Below are positions 18,637 through 26,675 of a stretch of 64,000 nucleotides of DNA, in pieces. Position numbers and translations under genes: made by a program. Below the pieces are notes generated by a model, which was not told the DNA's origin, made no database searches, and saw only the letters and a program-made list of their open reading frames with translations. Source of the DNA: Pseudomonadota bacterium (GTDB taxonomy: Bacteria; Pseudomonadota; Gammaproteobacteria; Burkholderiales; Thiobacillaceae); NCBI GenBank assembly GCA_021820845.1, contig JAKADC010000001.1, forward strand, positions 310,001-374,000. The letters run 5' to 3'. Numbering within the stretch: position 1 is the stretch's first letter; each line of letters starts with the position of its first letter.

Positions 18637-20448
18637 ATGTGCGGGATTGCGGGCGTCGTCTCATCCGGTCCGGTCGAAGCGGCCCTGCTCGACGACATGG
18701 CCCGGCGGCTGGCCCACCGCGGCCCGGACGGGCAGGGCCGGCACGTCGCGGGCAACGTGGCCCTGCTGCACACGCGGCTCGCCATCATCGACCTCGAGGG
18801 CGGCGCGCAGCCGCTCTACAACGAGGACCGCAGCCTCGCGCTCGTCGCCAACGGCGAAATCTACAACTACCGTGAACTGCGCGCCGAACTGGAAACGCTC
18901 GGCCACCGCTTTGCCACGCATTCCGACAGCGAAGCCATTCTGCACGGCTACGAGGCGTGGGGGATCGCCTGCCTCGACCGGCTGCAGGGCATGTTCGCGT
19001 TCGCGCTCCACGACGCGCGGCGCGGCGAGCTGATCCTCGCGCGCGACCGGCTCGGCATCAAGCCGCTTTACTACTGCCACGACGCGCGCGGGCTGGCGTT
19101 TGGATCCGAGATCAAGGCCCTGCTGCCCTGGCTGGGCAAGCCCGAGGTCAGTGCCGACGGTCTTGCGCAGTTCCTGCAATCCAACTTCACGTGCGCGCCG
19201 GAGACGCTGCTGCAAGGGGTGAAGAAACTGCCCCCAGGCCACCTGGCGCGCATCGACACTTGCACGCGGCAACTTGCCCTGCACGCCTACTGGTCGCCGC
19301 TGCACGTCACGCCACTCGACGTCGGGCTCGACGAGGCGCTGGAACGCTTCGACGCCCTGATGCGGGACGTCATGGACATCCACATGCGGGCCGACGTGCC
19401 GCTGGGGCTGTTCCTGTCCGGCGGAGTCGACTCGTCGCTGCTCGCCGCGCTCCTGGCGCAGCGGGTCGACGAGCCGCTGCGCACCTTCTCGGTGGGCTTC
19501 CCGGGCACCTCGGTTCACAACGAGCTCGACGCCGCACGCCGCGTCGCCGACCAATTCCACACGCGCCACAACGTGTTCGAGGTCAGCGCCGACGACATGC
19601 TGAACTGCCTGCCGCGCAGCGTGTGGGCGGCCGACGACCTCACCGCGGACTATGCCAACCTGCCGGTTTCGATGCTGGCCGAACACGCAGCTGCTGAACT
19701 GAAAGTGGTGTTTTCGGGCGAGGGCGGCGACGAGGTCTTCGCCGGCTACGGCCGCTACCGCGCGCCATGGATCCGGCATGTCATGGCGGCGCTGCGCGCG
19801 CCGGGCAGCGGCGGTTTTCGCACCAAGGGCATCTTCGACGGCGCTCGCCCCCGATTGTTCGGGCCGCAACTGGCCGCAGCCATGAACGCGTGGCGGCAGC
19901 CGTTCCGGCAGGCGTGGCAGCGCACGCCGCACAACTGGACGCGGCTGCAGCGCATGCAGTACGTCGATATCGAGACCTGGTTGCCGGACGACCTGCTGGT
20001 CAAGGCCGACCGCATGCTGATGGCCTGGGGCATCGAAGGCCGCGTGCCTTTCCTCGACCACCGCGTCGTCGAATTCGGACTGGCGCTGCCGGATGCCTGC
20101 AAGATCGAGGGCCGAACCGGCAAGCGCTTCCTGCGCCTGTGGGGCGAGCGCCATCTGCCGCGCGATCACCTGTGGGCGCGCAAGAAGGGCTTCACCGTCC
20201 CGGTCGACGACTGGCTGCGCGGCGAACGCCTGCAGACGCTAATCAAGGTGCTGCCGGAAGCGGCGGGCATCCGTGCCTGGTGCGATCCCGGCGCGGTGCG
20301 CGCGTTGCTCCTGGAACAGCAGCGCGGCGCGAAGCACAGCACGGCCTTGTGGGCGCTGCTCAACTTCGCCGTCTGGCACCGCATCTTTGTCGAAGGCGGC
20401 GGCAGCAAGCCGGCCGACCGGGCGGACCCGCTGGCATTCATCGCGTAA
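18637..20448 (+). CDS. asnB: Asparagine synthase (glutamine-hydrolysing) family protein
   Basis: A 603-residue class II glutamine amidotransferase fused to an ATP-pyrophosphatase domain. Cys2 (MCGIAGVV) is the glutaminase nucleophile; RGPDGQG, NGEIYNYRELR and DSEAILHGYE complete that domain. The synthetase domain has SGGVDSS at about 261-267 and SGEGGDEVFAGYGRYR near 353. Housekeeping asparagine synthesis is possible, but AsnB paralogues beside glycosyltransferases often amidate uronic acids in surface polysaccharides. Position at the head of the polysaccharide region favours the second reading, without proof. Confidence 0.85.
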   Translation: MCGIAGVVSSGPVEAALLDDMARRLAHRGPDGQGRHVAGNVALLHTRLAIIDLEGGAQPLYNEDRSLALVANGEIYNYRELRAELETLGHRFATHSDSEAILHGYEAWGIACLDRLQGMFAFALHDARRGELILARDRLGIKPLYYCHDARGLAFGSEIKALLPWLGKPEVSADGLAQFLQSNFTCAPETLLQGVKKLPPGHLARIDTCTRQLALHAYWSPLHVTPLDVGLDEALERFDALMRDVMDIHMRADVPLGLFLSGGVDSSLLAALLAQRVDEPLRTFSVGFPGTSVHNELDAARRVADQFHTRHNVFEVSADDMLNCLPRSVWAADDLTADYANLPVSMLAEHAAAELKVVFSGEGGDEVFAGYGRYRAPWIRHVMAALRAPGSGGFRTKGIFDGARPRLFGPQLAAAMNAWRQPFRQAWQRTPHNWTRLQRMQYVDIETWLPDDLLVKADRMLMAWGIEGRVPFLDHRVVEFGLALPDACKIEGRTGKRFLRLWGERHLPRDHLWARKKGFTVPVDDWLRGERLQTLIKVLPEAAGIRAWCDPGAVRALLLEQQRGAKHSTALWALLNFAVWHRIFVEGGGSKPADRADPLAFIA

Positions 20449-20465
20449 CGCGAAGGCGGGGGACG

Positions 20466-21443
20466 TCAGGCATCGAGCCCGAAGTCCCGCAGGATCGATT
20501 GCGCGCGATGCGCGCAGGTGTGCTCGGCCTCTACGCGCGCAAGCGCGGCGGCACCGACGCGGCGGGCGAGGGCCGGGTCGCGGCGGACGCGTTCGCAGGT
20601 GTCCTGCAATTCCCGCGCGTCGCGGAAGACCAGCACTTCCTTGCCGGGATCGAAGCAGCGCGCGAGGTCAGCCAGATTGTCGTGGATCACCGCCGTGCCG
20701 CACGCGGCCGGTTCGAAACTGCGCTGGTTCAGCCCCTCGAACACATTGAGCTCGTTGCGGACATTGAGCACGGCGAGGCTTTCCTGGTAGAGGCGCGGGA
20801 CACGCCTGCGCGCCAGCCAGCGGTCATGCACCTCGTGAGGTGTTTTGCCCAATGCATTCCAGCGGCGGCCGTACACCGCGATCGGCGTATCCAGTTGCCG
20901 CAGGAGTTCCAGCCGATGCGCGGTCGGCACCGCGACGAACGCGATCCGGGCGGTGCGGGGCGCAGCGCCCGGAAAAAACCGGCGCGTGTTGGCGGCATGC
21001 GGAAGATAGCTGCCGTTGTCGGGAAACCCGTATTTCCCCGCTTCGGTCAGGAATCCGCTGTCGGTGTAGTACACGCGGTTGAGCCGGCGGGCCTGATCGC
21101 CGGCCTGCGATTCGAACCGGTCGCCGACCCAGCCGGCCGCGGGGATGCCGCGGGCCTTGACCGCGTCGATCAATGCGACAGGCGCCCAATAGGCCTGGAC
21201 GAACACGACCAGATCCGGCTTGCGGGCATTGATCACGGCGTCGAGCCGCGCGGCGAGATGCGCTTCGAGGGCCGCGGGTCCGCGCAGCTTGGCGAGGCGC
21301 ACGCGCATGGCCGCGGGCGGCGTGCTGCCGTTCAGGGCAAAGACCTCGGCGCGCGCGCCCGCGCCCTCGAATCCGTCGCGGGCGTCTTCCAGCCATTGCA
21401 CGATGCTTCCCGACTTGCCTATGAGCAGCACGCGCGGCTTCAC
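20466..21443 (-). CDS. CgeB-type glycosyltransferase
   Basis: A 325-residue soluble GT-B-like protein on the minus strand, convergent with asnB. It opens RVLLIGKSGSIVQWLEDARDGF, has a central VFVQAYWAPVALIDAVK, and a C-terminal nucleotide-sugar block NELNVFEGLNQRSFEPAACGTAVIHD, the pattern of the CgeB/glycosyltransferase_92-like maturation family. Donor and acceptor are unknown. The isolated minus-strand position next to the ligase gene suggests its own promoter in the 163 bases shared with the divergent ligase. Confidence 0.75.
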   Translation of the reverse strand: MKPRVLLIGKSGSIVQWLEDARDGFEGAGARAEVFALNGSTPPAAMRVRLAKLRGPAALEAHLAARLDAVINARKPDLVVFVQAYWAPVALIDAVKARGIPAAGWVGDRFESQAGDQARRLNRVYYTDSGFLTEAGKYGFPDNGSYLPHAANTRRFFPGAAPRTARIAFVAVPTAHRLELLRQLDTPIAVYGRRWNALGKTPHEVHDRWLARRRVPRLYQESLAVLNVRNELNVFEGLNQRSFEPAACGTAVIHDNLADLARCFDPGKEVLVFRDARELQDTCERVRRDPALARRVGAAALARVEAEHTCAHRAQSILRDFGLDA

Positions 21444-21606
21444 TGTCCTGTTTCCTGATTGAGCGCGCCCATGGAGGCAAGCCTGTTTTCCTGGAATGAA
21501 GCGCGATTCTAGGGGAAATCACGGCCGGCCGGCCGCATCCGGGCGCGGGTGCGGTACTATCCACCCTGCCCGATGCAGGGGCATCCGAAAAAGTCGACGC
21601 CTGCTC

Positions 21607-22836
21607 ATGAAATCCTTGTTCCTTCCCGCAACGTGGGCGCCTCCCGTCCTCGCCTGGTCTTTTCTGCTGCTGCTGCCCTTCGGCCGCTCGTCAGAACTGC
21701 CGATGTTCATCATGGCCATCCTTGGCGGCATCCTGGTCTGGAGGCACGGCAAGGCCGTCGTGTGGGAAGGCGGCGCCAGGACCTTTACCCTGCTGTCCCT
21801 GTGCATCTGGATTCCCATCGTGCTCTCCGTGCCGGATTCGCTGTGGTTCAAGAAATCGCTCAGCACCGCACTCACGCATCCGCGCATCTATCTGGCCGGC
21901 ATCTACCTGATCTGGATGCTGCGCGAAGAGCTTGCGCGCGAACGCCTGCTCAAGCTGTCCGCCTGGCTGATGATCTTCTGGGTAATCGATGCACTGATCC
22001 AGGCCGTCGTGGGCTACGACCTGCTCGGCTATGCCTACCCTGAGCGCCTGAACGGCCTGTTCGGCGAAGGCAACTGGAAGCTCGGCCTCACGCTCGCGAT
22101 GCTGTCGCCCATCGTATGGGAATACTTCTCCCGACACGGCGCGAAATGGCACCTGGCGCTGGCCTGGATCGGCACTGCGGCGGTCGTCCTGCTCGCAAGC
22201 AACCGCGAAAGCTGGATCGTCTTCGCCATCGCCACCCTGATGTGGACCTGGATCTACGCGCGGCGGCTCGGCTTCAGCCCGCTCAGATTGCTGGTTCCCA
22301 TCGTGCTGATCGGCGCGGTCGCCGGGACGGTCGCCTACGAGGCCAATCCGAAGTTTGCGCAGCGCGTGAACCTGTCGGCGGCCGCACTGGATTTCAGCTA
22401 CGCCGGCCTCGAAAAAGCGAGCTCCGAGCGGATGCATCTGTGGAGCAACGCCCTGATGGTCGCGGAAAGCCATCCGATCAATGGCGCCGGGGCGCGGGCA
22501 TTCCGCTATGCCTATCCGCAGTTCGCCAGGCCGGGGGACATCTTCATCAGCCCGGATGGGACTGGGGCGATCTACGCGCACCAGCTTTTGCTGGAAGTGG
22601 GGTCGGAGACCGGCCTCATCGGGCTGGCCGGCTTGCTGGCGTTTTTCGTGATCTTTATTCGGGCGGGGAAGGGACTGTCCCTGCACCCGCTGGCGTGGGC
22701 GGCGTGGGTGGGATTGTTTGGCTGGTTGTTTCCGCTCAACACCCACACGGCACTTTATTCTGCCTACTGGTCGTTGCTGACTGGCTGGATGATCGCGATT
22801 TCTTCTGCTCGTCCGCTGAAAGAACGAGGCGATTGA
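21607..22836 (+). CDS. O-antigen ligase family membrane protein
   Basis: A 409-residue polytopic protein with about ten membrane helices and a long periplasmic loop, matching the O-antigen ligase/polymerase (Wzy_C) pattern. The signature region reads SERMHLWSNALMVAESHPINGAGARAF at about 275-301, including the family's conserved arginine and the HPxxGxG motif, followed by YAHQLLLEVGSETG. WaaL-type ligases join undecaprenyl-linked polysaccharide to lipid A-core in the periplasm. The start at ATG 21607 places the first helix near the N-terminus. Ligase versus polymerase cannot be settled from sequence, but the ABC-dependent export genes nearby make a ligase more likely. Confidence 0.85.
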   Translation: MKSLFLPATWAPPVLAWSFLLLLPFGRSSELPMFIMAILGGILVWRHGKAVVWEGGARTFTLLSLCIWIPIVLSVPDSLWFKKSLSTALTHPRIYLAGIYLIWMLREELARERLLKLSAWLMIFWVIDALIQAVVGYDLLGYAYPERLNGLFGEGNWKLGLTLAMLSPIVWEYFSRHGAKWHLALAWIGTAAVVLLASNRESWIVFAIATLMWTWIYARRLGFSPLRLLVPIVLIGAVAGTVAYEANPKFAQRVNLSAAALDFSYAGLEKASSERMHLWSNALMVAESHPINGAGARAFRYAYPQFARPGDIFISPDGTGAIYAHQLLLEVGSETGLIGLAGLLAFFVIFIRAGKGLSLHPLAWAAWVGLFGWLFPLNTHTALYSAYWSLLTGWMIAISSARPLKERGD

Positions 22837-23036
22837 GAGCTCCGGGCAATTGTTGTTTGGGTGCTCACCGTCGCCGGTCTAAATAGTAGGTTAAGACGTG
22901 TGTTAACCTCAGCAAGCATTGAGCACTCCCCAACTTGGCAAATTTTTGGTGCGCTGGACCTTCGTGAAGGCGTGGAGTGTCTCAAAGGCAGTACGAATAA
23001 CGATTTAGATGCATTGAATTCGGATTAGAGGATGTC
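22837..23036 (+). other. AT-rich spacer at the left edge of the low-GC block
   Basis: Two hundred bases without a credible gene between the ligase and the aldolase gene. Base composition drops sharply from the GC-rich ligase gene, and all genes to about 37.07 kb keep the lower GC. The spacer probably holds the promoter of the following unit; no clear -35/-10 pair was found. No insertion sequence end or long direct repeat is visible. Confidence 0.5.
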
Positions 23037-23879
23037 ATGAATCAGTACGAAAGAAAAATGTTGGACCTACTCAAGCGAGGTAGGGAGGAGCTGGGATATA
23101 TCGGCGTAAAAGCTGAATTCGAGGCTGAAGGGACGCGTACGGACGAATTATTGAGACTTATCGAGTTGGCACGCAAAGCGGGCCTCAACGTCGGTCTCAA
23201 AATTGGGGGCTGCGAGGCGATGCGTGATTTGATGGAGAGCAAGCAATACGGCGTCGAGTACATTATTGCCCCAATGATCGAGAGTGGCTATGCCTTGTCC
23301 AAATTCATCGATGCAAAAAACAAGGTTTACAGCAAAGACGAACAACGCGACACGCGGTTTCTCTTCAACATGGAGACGAAGAGCGCATTGGGTTGTATGG
23401 ACGAATTGGTGCAAATGGCTGCTCAGCCTGACGGGGCGGATGGCATGGTCTTTGGCCGTGTCGACTTTTCCTTGTCGATGGGACTCACGCGTGACGACAT
23501 CAATGATCCGAAAGTGACATCCTATTGCCTTGAAGCCTCGGAGGCATGCAAGAAAAGCAGCCTCGATTTTGTAGTGGGGGGCGGCGTGTCGATGGATGCA
23601 CTTCCGATCATGAAGGAGCTGAATTCACGCCATCTCTCCCGATTTGAGACCAGGAAAATCATTTTTGATGCGGCGGCGATGGAGAAAGCAGATATCCATA
23701 CTGGCCTGCTGCAAGCCGTTCATTTCGAATTGCTCTGGTTGCTGAACAAGCGTGAGTACTACAGTTGCATTCTGAAAGAAGATGCCAAGCGCATAGAAAT
23801 GCTCGAAAGGCGATGGCAGGTGCTCTCGGCTGATGAGAAGACCCACATCTCGATATGCGTGAACCCACCGAACATTTGA
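23037..23879 (+). CDS. HpcH/HpaI-type aldolase (citrate lyase family)
   Basis: A 280-residue cytoplasmic protein of the HpcH/HpaI aldolase/citrate-lyase-beta superfamily. It has the TIM-barrel landmarks [12 protein letters not shown] near 55 and [17 protein letters not shown] near 75-91, the metal-binding Glu in [14 protein letters not shown] (E113) and the metal-binding Asp in [15 protein letters not shown] (D143). Family members cleave or form 4-hydroxy-2-oxo acids from pyruvate and an aldehyde using a divalent metal. In this setting it may make a 2-keto-3-deoxy acid for the dehydroquinate-synthase-like enzyme two genes on. ATG 23037 follows GAGGATGTC. Substrate unknown. Confidence 0.8.
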   Translation: MNQYERKMLDLLKRGREELGYIGVKAEFEAEGTRTDELLRLIELARKAGLNVGLKIGGCEAMRDLMESKQYGVEYIIAPMIESGYALSKFIDAKNKVYSKDEQRDTRFLFNMETKSALGCMDELVQMAAQPDGADGMVFGRVDFSLSMGLTRDDINDPKVTSYCLEASEACKKSSLDFVVGGGVSMDALPIMKELNSRHLSRFETRKIIFDAAAMEKADIHTGLLQAVHFELLWLLNKREYYSCILKEDAKRIEMLERRWQVLSADEKTHISICVNPPNI

Positions 23880-23887
23880 CTTTGGCC

Positions 23888-24604
23888 ATGGAAGAGTCGC
23901 GTAAAACGATCTTGCTGTTTGGTGCTAGTGGCGCCATCGGATCCACCATTGCGGACACGTTCTTGTCTCGCAACTGGCACGTGGTTGGTGTGACCCGCAG
24001 GGAGGATTCCCTCCAAGCCAATGGAATGACGTGGCTGGCTGCTGATCCGTTGTCCAGTGACGTGGCGGCGGACGTTTATGATCAACATGCGCCGTACCAT
24101 GCCGTGTGCTGGGCCCAGGGAGGAAATGTCAACGACAGCGTCTATGACGTTGATATGGGCGCGCATTTGCAGCTCTATCAGGCCAACTGCGTATACATCC
24201 TGTCTTCGTTGAAGCTGCTTTTGCAAAGGAACTTGCTCGCGAAGCCGGCGAGGTTGTGCGTCATCAGCTCGATCTGGCAGGAGATTGCGAGGCAAAACAA
24301 GCTGTCCTACGGCATGACGAAATCGGCACTGCGGGGGCTGGTTTTGTCGGCGGCGGCGGACCTCGCGGCTGACGGACATCTTGTCAATGCCATACTGCCG
24401 GGGGCGTTGGACACGCCAATGACTCGCAAGAATCTAACCGCCGAGCAGATAGGTGAACTGGCCGGCGCAACGCAATTCAATCGTCTGCCGCAGTTGGAAG
24501 ATGTTTCTCGGCTCGCTATGTTTCTTTGCTCGGAAGAGAATACGGGCATTACTGGCCAGTTCATAGCTGCTGACTTGGGATTTAGCCGTGTCCGTATCCT
24601 TTGA
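23888..24604 (+). CDS. Short-chain dehydrogenase/reductase
   Basis: A 238-residue SDR with the NAD(P) glycine motif LLFGASGAIGSTIAD near 9-22, a WAQGG segment, the catalytic Ser in VISSIW and the YxxxK pair at about Y141-K145 (SYGMTKSA), then PGALDTPMTRK. It should reduce or oxidise a hydroxyl or keto group on a cytoplasmic intermediate. An alternative ATG at 23855 would overlap the aldolase gene by 25 bases; 23888 gives the usual short lead before the Rossmann fold. Its end overlaps the next gene by 17 bases, so the genes act together. Confidence 0.82.
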   Translation: MEESRKTILLFGASGAIGSTIADTFLSRNWHVVGVTRREDSLQANGMTWLAADPLSSDVAADVYDQHAPYHAVCWAQGGNVNDSVYDVDMGAHLQLYQANCVYILSSLKLLLQRNLLAKPARLCVISSIWQEIARQNKLSYGMTKSALRGLVLSAAADLAADGHLVNAILPGALDTPMTRKNLTAEQIGELAGATQFNRLPQLEDVSRLAMFLCSEENTGITGQFIAADLGFSRVRIL

Positions 24605-25679
24605 TATCCATTCCGAAATCAAGCCCTATCAAGTCAAGATTGGAAAAGATCTGCTCGAGACGACATTCAAGGATGCGGACGACAGCATCTTCCTGTGTGA
24701 CAGTTTTTTCGCGGGCCGGCTGGCGCCTTCCGGACGCCCTGTCATCGCCGTTGATGCGACCGAGTACGCGAAAAGCCTCGATCGAATGTCCGAGGTGATC
24801 ATTCGCTTGAGAGAGAGCGGGGCCACGCGCAATACGAACCTGGTCGCGGTCGGGGGGGGGGTCATCCAGGATGTCGCTACGTTTTGCGCTTCGATCTACA
24901 TGCGGGGGATTTCCTGGAAATATTTGCCGACAACCTTGCTCGGCATGGTCGATTCCTGCATTGGCGGAAAATCCGCTGTCAATGTTGGCCCATACAAGAA
25001 CATCGTCGGCAACTTCTATCCGCCGGACGAAATCCTGGTTGATCCTGATTTATGCGGAACGCTCGCCATCGAGCAGAAGGTGGCTGGTCTGTGCGAGGCC
25101 GCCAAGATATGTTACGCACGCGGTGAAGATGCATTCGCGCGTTACCTGGCGCTGCATCCATCGGCCGACCTGGAAAACGTGGACCTGTCACAGTTGATCG
25201 AATTGAGCTTGCGCTCAAAGAAATGGTTCATCGAGGTCGATGAATTCGACCGCAATGAGCGGCTTTTGCTCAATTTTGGCCATACGTTCGGACATGCAAT
25301 CGAGGGTGCGGCCAAGTTCGCCGTCAGCCACGGCGTGGCAGTGGGTGTCGGCATGCTGGCCGCGATGCACTATGCCCGGCTCGCTACGGGAAACCGGGTG
25401 CTTTCGCAGCCGGCGAACACGCTGGCTGCCCATATCCGGGGTTTGCTCGCACATATCGATGGATTGGACGCAGTGCTTGCAGCCACGACCGAGCAGGACT
25501 TGTTCGACCGGTTTGCGGCGGACAAGAAACACAGCGCCACCGCATACACGATTGTCGGCATCGACCAGACCGGCCGTCTGCAAAGGCTGGCTTTGCCGCG
25601 TTCGCCAGAATCGGAAAGCATCATCAAGGAAACGTTCAGAGCCATACGGCATCGCGGTTTCTTGTCGGCCGCTGAATAA
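24588..25679 (+). CDS. 3-dehydroquinate synthase-like sugar phosphate cyclase
   Basis: A 363-residue member of the sugar-phosphate-cyclase superfamily, related to AroB. It has VGGGVIQDVATF near 87-98, YLPTTLLGMVDSCIGGKSAVN near 117-137, KNIVGNFYPPDEILVDP, the metal Glu in AGLCEAAK, and metal His residues in NFGHTFGHA and SHGVAVGVG. The last block replaces the usual HGEAV glutamate with valine, and sequence elsewhere departs from housekeeping AroB. With an aldolase and an SDR beside it in a polysaccharide cluster, it probably cyclises a sugar acid phosphate to a carbocycle, not shikimate-pathway dehydroquinate; that is inference. The GTG start lies inside the SDR end. A run of ten G encodes glycines 89-91. 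Confidence 0.82.
   Translation: MSVSFDIHSEIKPYQVKIGKDLLETTFKDADDSIFLCDSFFAGRLAPSGRPVIAVDATEYAKSLDRMSEVIIRLRESGATRNTNLVAVGGGVIQDVATFCASIYMRGISWKYLPTTLLGMVDSCIGGKSAVNVGPYKNIVGNFYPPDEILVDPDLCGTLAIEQKVAGLCEAAKICYARGEDAFARYLALHPSADLENVDLSQLIELSLRSKKWFIEVDEFDRNERLLLNFGHTFGHAIEGAAKFAVSHGVAVGVGMLAAMHYARLATGNRVLSQPANTLAAHIRGLLAHIDGLDAVLAATTEQDLFDRFAADKKHSATAYTIVGIDQTGRLQRLALPRSPESESIIKETFRAIRHRGFLSAAE
24852..24861 (+). repeat. Homopolymeric tract of ten G inside the cyclase-like gene
   Basis: Ten consecutive G encode Gly-Gly-Gly-Val in the nucleotide-binding loop of the dehydroquinate-synthase-like gene. Loss or gain of one base would shift the frame about a quarter of the way into the gene. It is the longest G run I noticed in the window; others reach seven. 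It is a candidate contingency tract. Confidence 0.6.
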
Positions 25680-25694
25680 CCGGCGGGTGAAGTG

Positions 25695-26675
25695 ATGGCT
25701 CTTGAATTTACCCCTGCGGTTTCGTCGGCGCTGAACAATGATCCTCGTGCGTTCCTGATCACCGGCGCAACCGGATGGCTGGGGCGGGCCCTCGCGGAGA
25801 TGCTTCGCCGCGCCTTGGGGGAGGAATTCGCCGAACGGGTGATTCTCTGTGGGTCACGAGAACAATCAATGGCGCTTGGGGATGGAACGGTTGTCGCCAT
25901 CCACGAATTGTCCAGGGCCTCGCGCCTGCTGGACGGGCGTCCTGCCTTGCTTTTTCATTTTGCGTTTCTTACCAAGGACCGCGTCGGCTCGCTTTCCGAT
26001 CAGGAATATGTCGAGCGCAACCGGGAGATCTCGGATATGGTCGCGTCCATTGTCGAGGAGGGAAATGTCTCGGGCGTCATGCTTGCCTCGTCAGGTGCTG
26101 TCTATGATCACCTTCATGGCGGGAAGCGGGACGCTGCGGCCAGCCTTTATGGCAGGCTCAAGGCAGAGGATGATTCGCGATTCGAGAAGGTGTGCGGCGC
26201 ACGCAACGTGAGACTGGTCGCGCCGCGCATCTTCAACCTGAGCGGCCCCTGCATGAACAAGTTTGATGCCTATGCCTTGTCGGCCATCATCGTTGACGTC
26301 TTGAAGGGTGGTCCGATACGGCTGAGGGCCGACAAACGGGTTTTGCGGTCGTATTTTTACATCGGCGACCTGTTCGAGCTTTGCATGCGCTGCCTCACCG
26401 ATGAGTCCATGCAGGGAGCGGCAGTCAGGTTTGACACGGTCGGGAACGAAGCCATCGAAGTCGGCGAGTTGGCGGCGCGGGTTCGCGTCGTGCTCAATCA
26501 GCCCTCGATGCCTATCGAGCGCCCTGCGCTCAAGACCGGTTCGGAGGACAGGTATATCGGTGATCCGTCTGGCCTGAATGCCCTGCTCGCGCGCTATGAA
26601 ATCGCGCCATTGGCGCTCGACGCCCAGATTGCGGAGACCGCAAACTATCTTCGTGATGCTTTGGGGGGCTGCTGA
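25695..26675 (+). CDS. NAD-dependent epimerase/dehydratase family protein
   Basis: A 326-residue extended SDR with the Rossmann motif FLITGATGWLGRALAEM near 19-35, the Ser-containing MLASSGAVYDH near 128, YGRLKAEDDSRFEK (YxxxK) near 150, and a C-terminal sugar-binding region with YFYIGDLFELCMRC near 220. These enzymes epimerise, reduce or dehydrate nucleotide sugars in the cytoplasm. ATG 25695 is used; the GTG just before it is in frame but adds one residue only. Which sugar it works on cannot be told. A role as the final reductase of either the cyclitol-like or the CDP-sugar branch is possible. Confidence 0.82.
   Translation: MALEFTPAVSSALNNDPRAFLITGATGWLGRALAEMLRRALGEEFAERVILCGSREQSMALGDGTVVAIHELSRASRLLDGRPALLFHFAFLTKDRVGSLSDQEYVERNREISDMVASIVEEGNVSGVMLASSGAVYDHLHGGKRDAAASLYGRLKAEDDSRFEKVCGARNVRLVAPRIFNLSGPCMNKFDAYALSAIIVDVLKGGPIRLRADKRVLRSYFYIGDLFELCMRCLTDESMQGAAVRFDTVGNEAIEVGELAARVRVVLNQPSMPIERPALKTGSEDRYIGDPSGLNALLARYEIAPLALDAQIAETANYLRDALGGC

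Noticed and set aside
18637-20448. Assignment of the asnB-like gene to an exosortase/PEP-CTERM system
   Set aside because: No exosortase, PEP-CTERM protein or other system gene is visible in the window.
22837-23036. A mobile-element end or attachment site at the left edge of the low-GC block
   Set aside because: No transposase, integrase, tRNA or long direct repeat is seen at either edge; homologous recombination in flanking genes explains the block better.
24588-25679. Calling the cyclase-like gene aroB
   Set aside because: Its genetic context, the changed HGEAV motif and divergent sequence make a housekeeping role unlikely, so no symbol is given.
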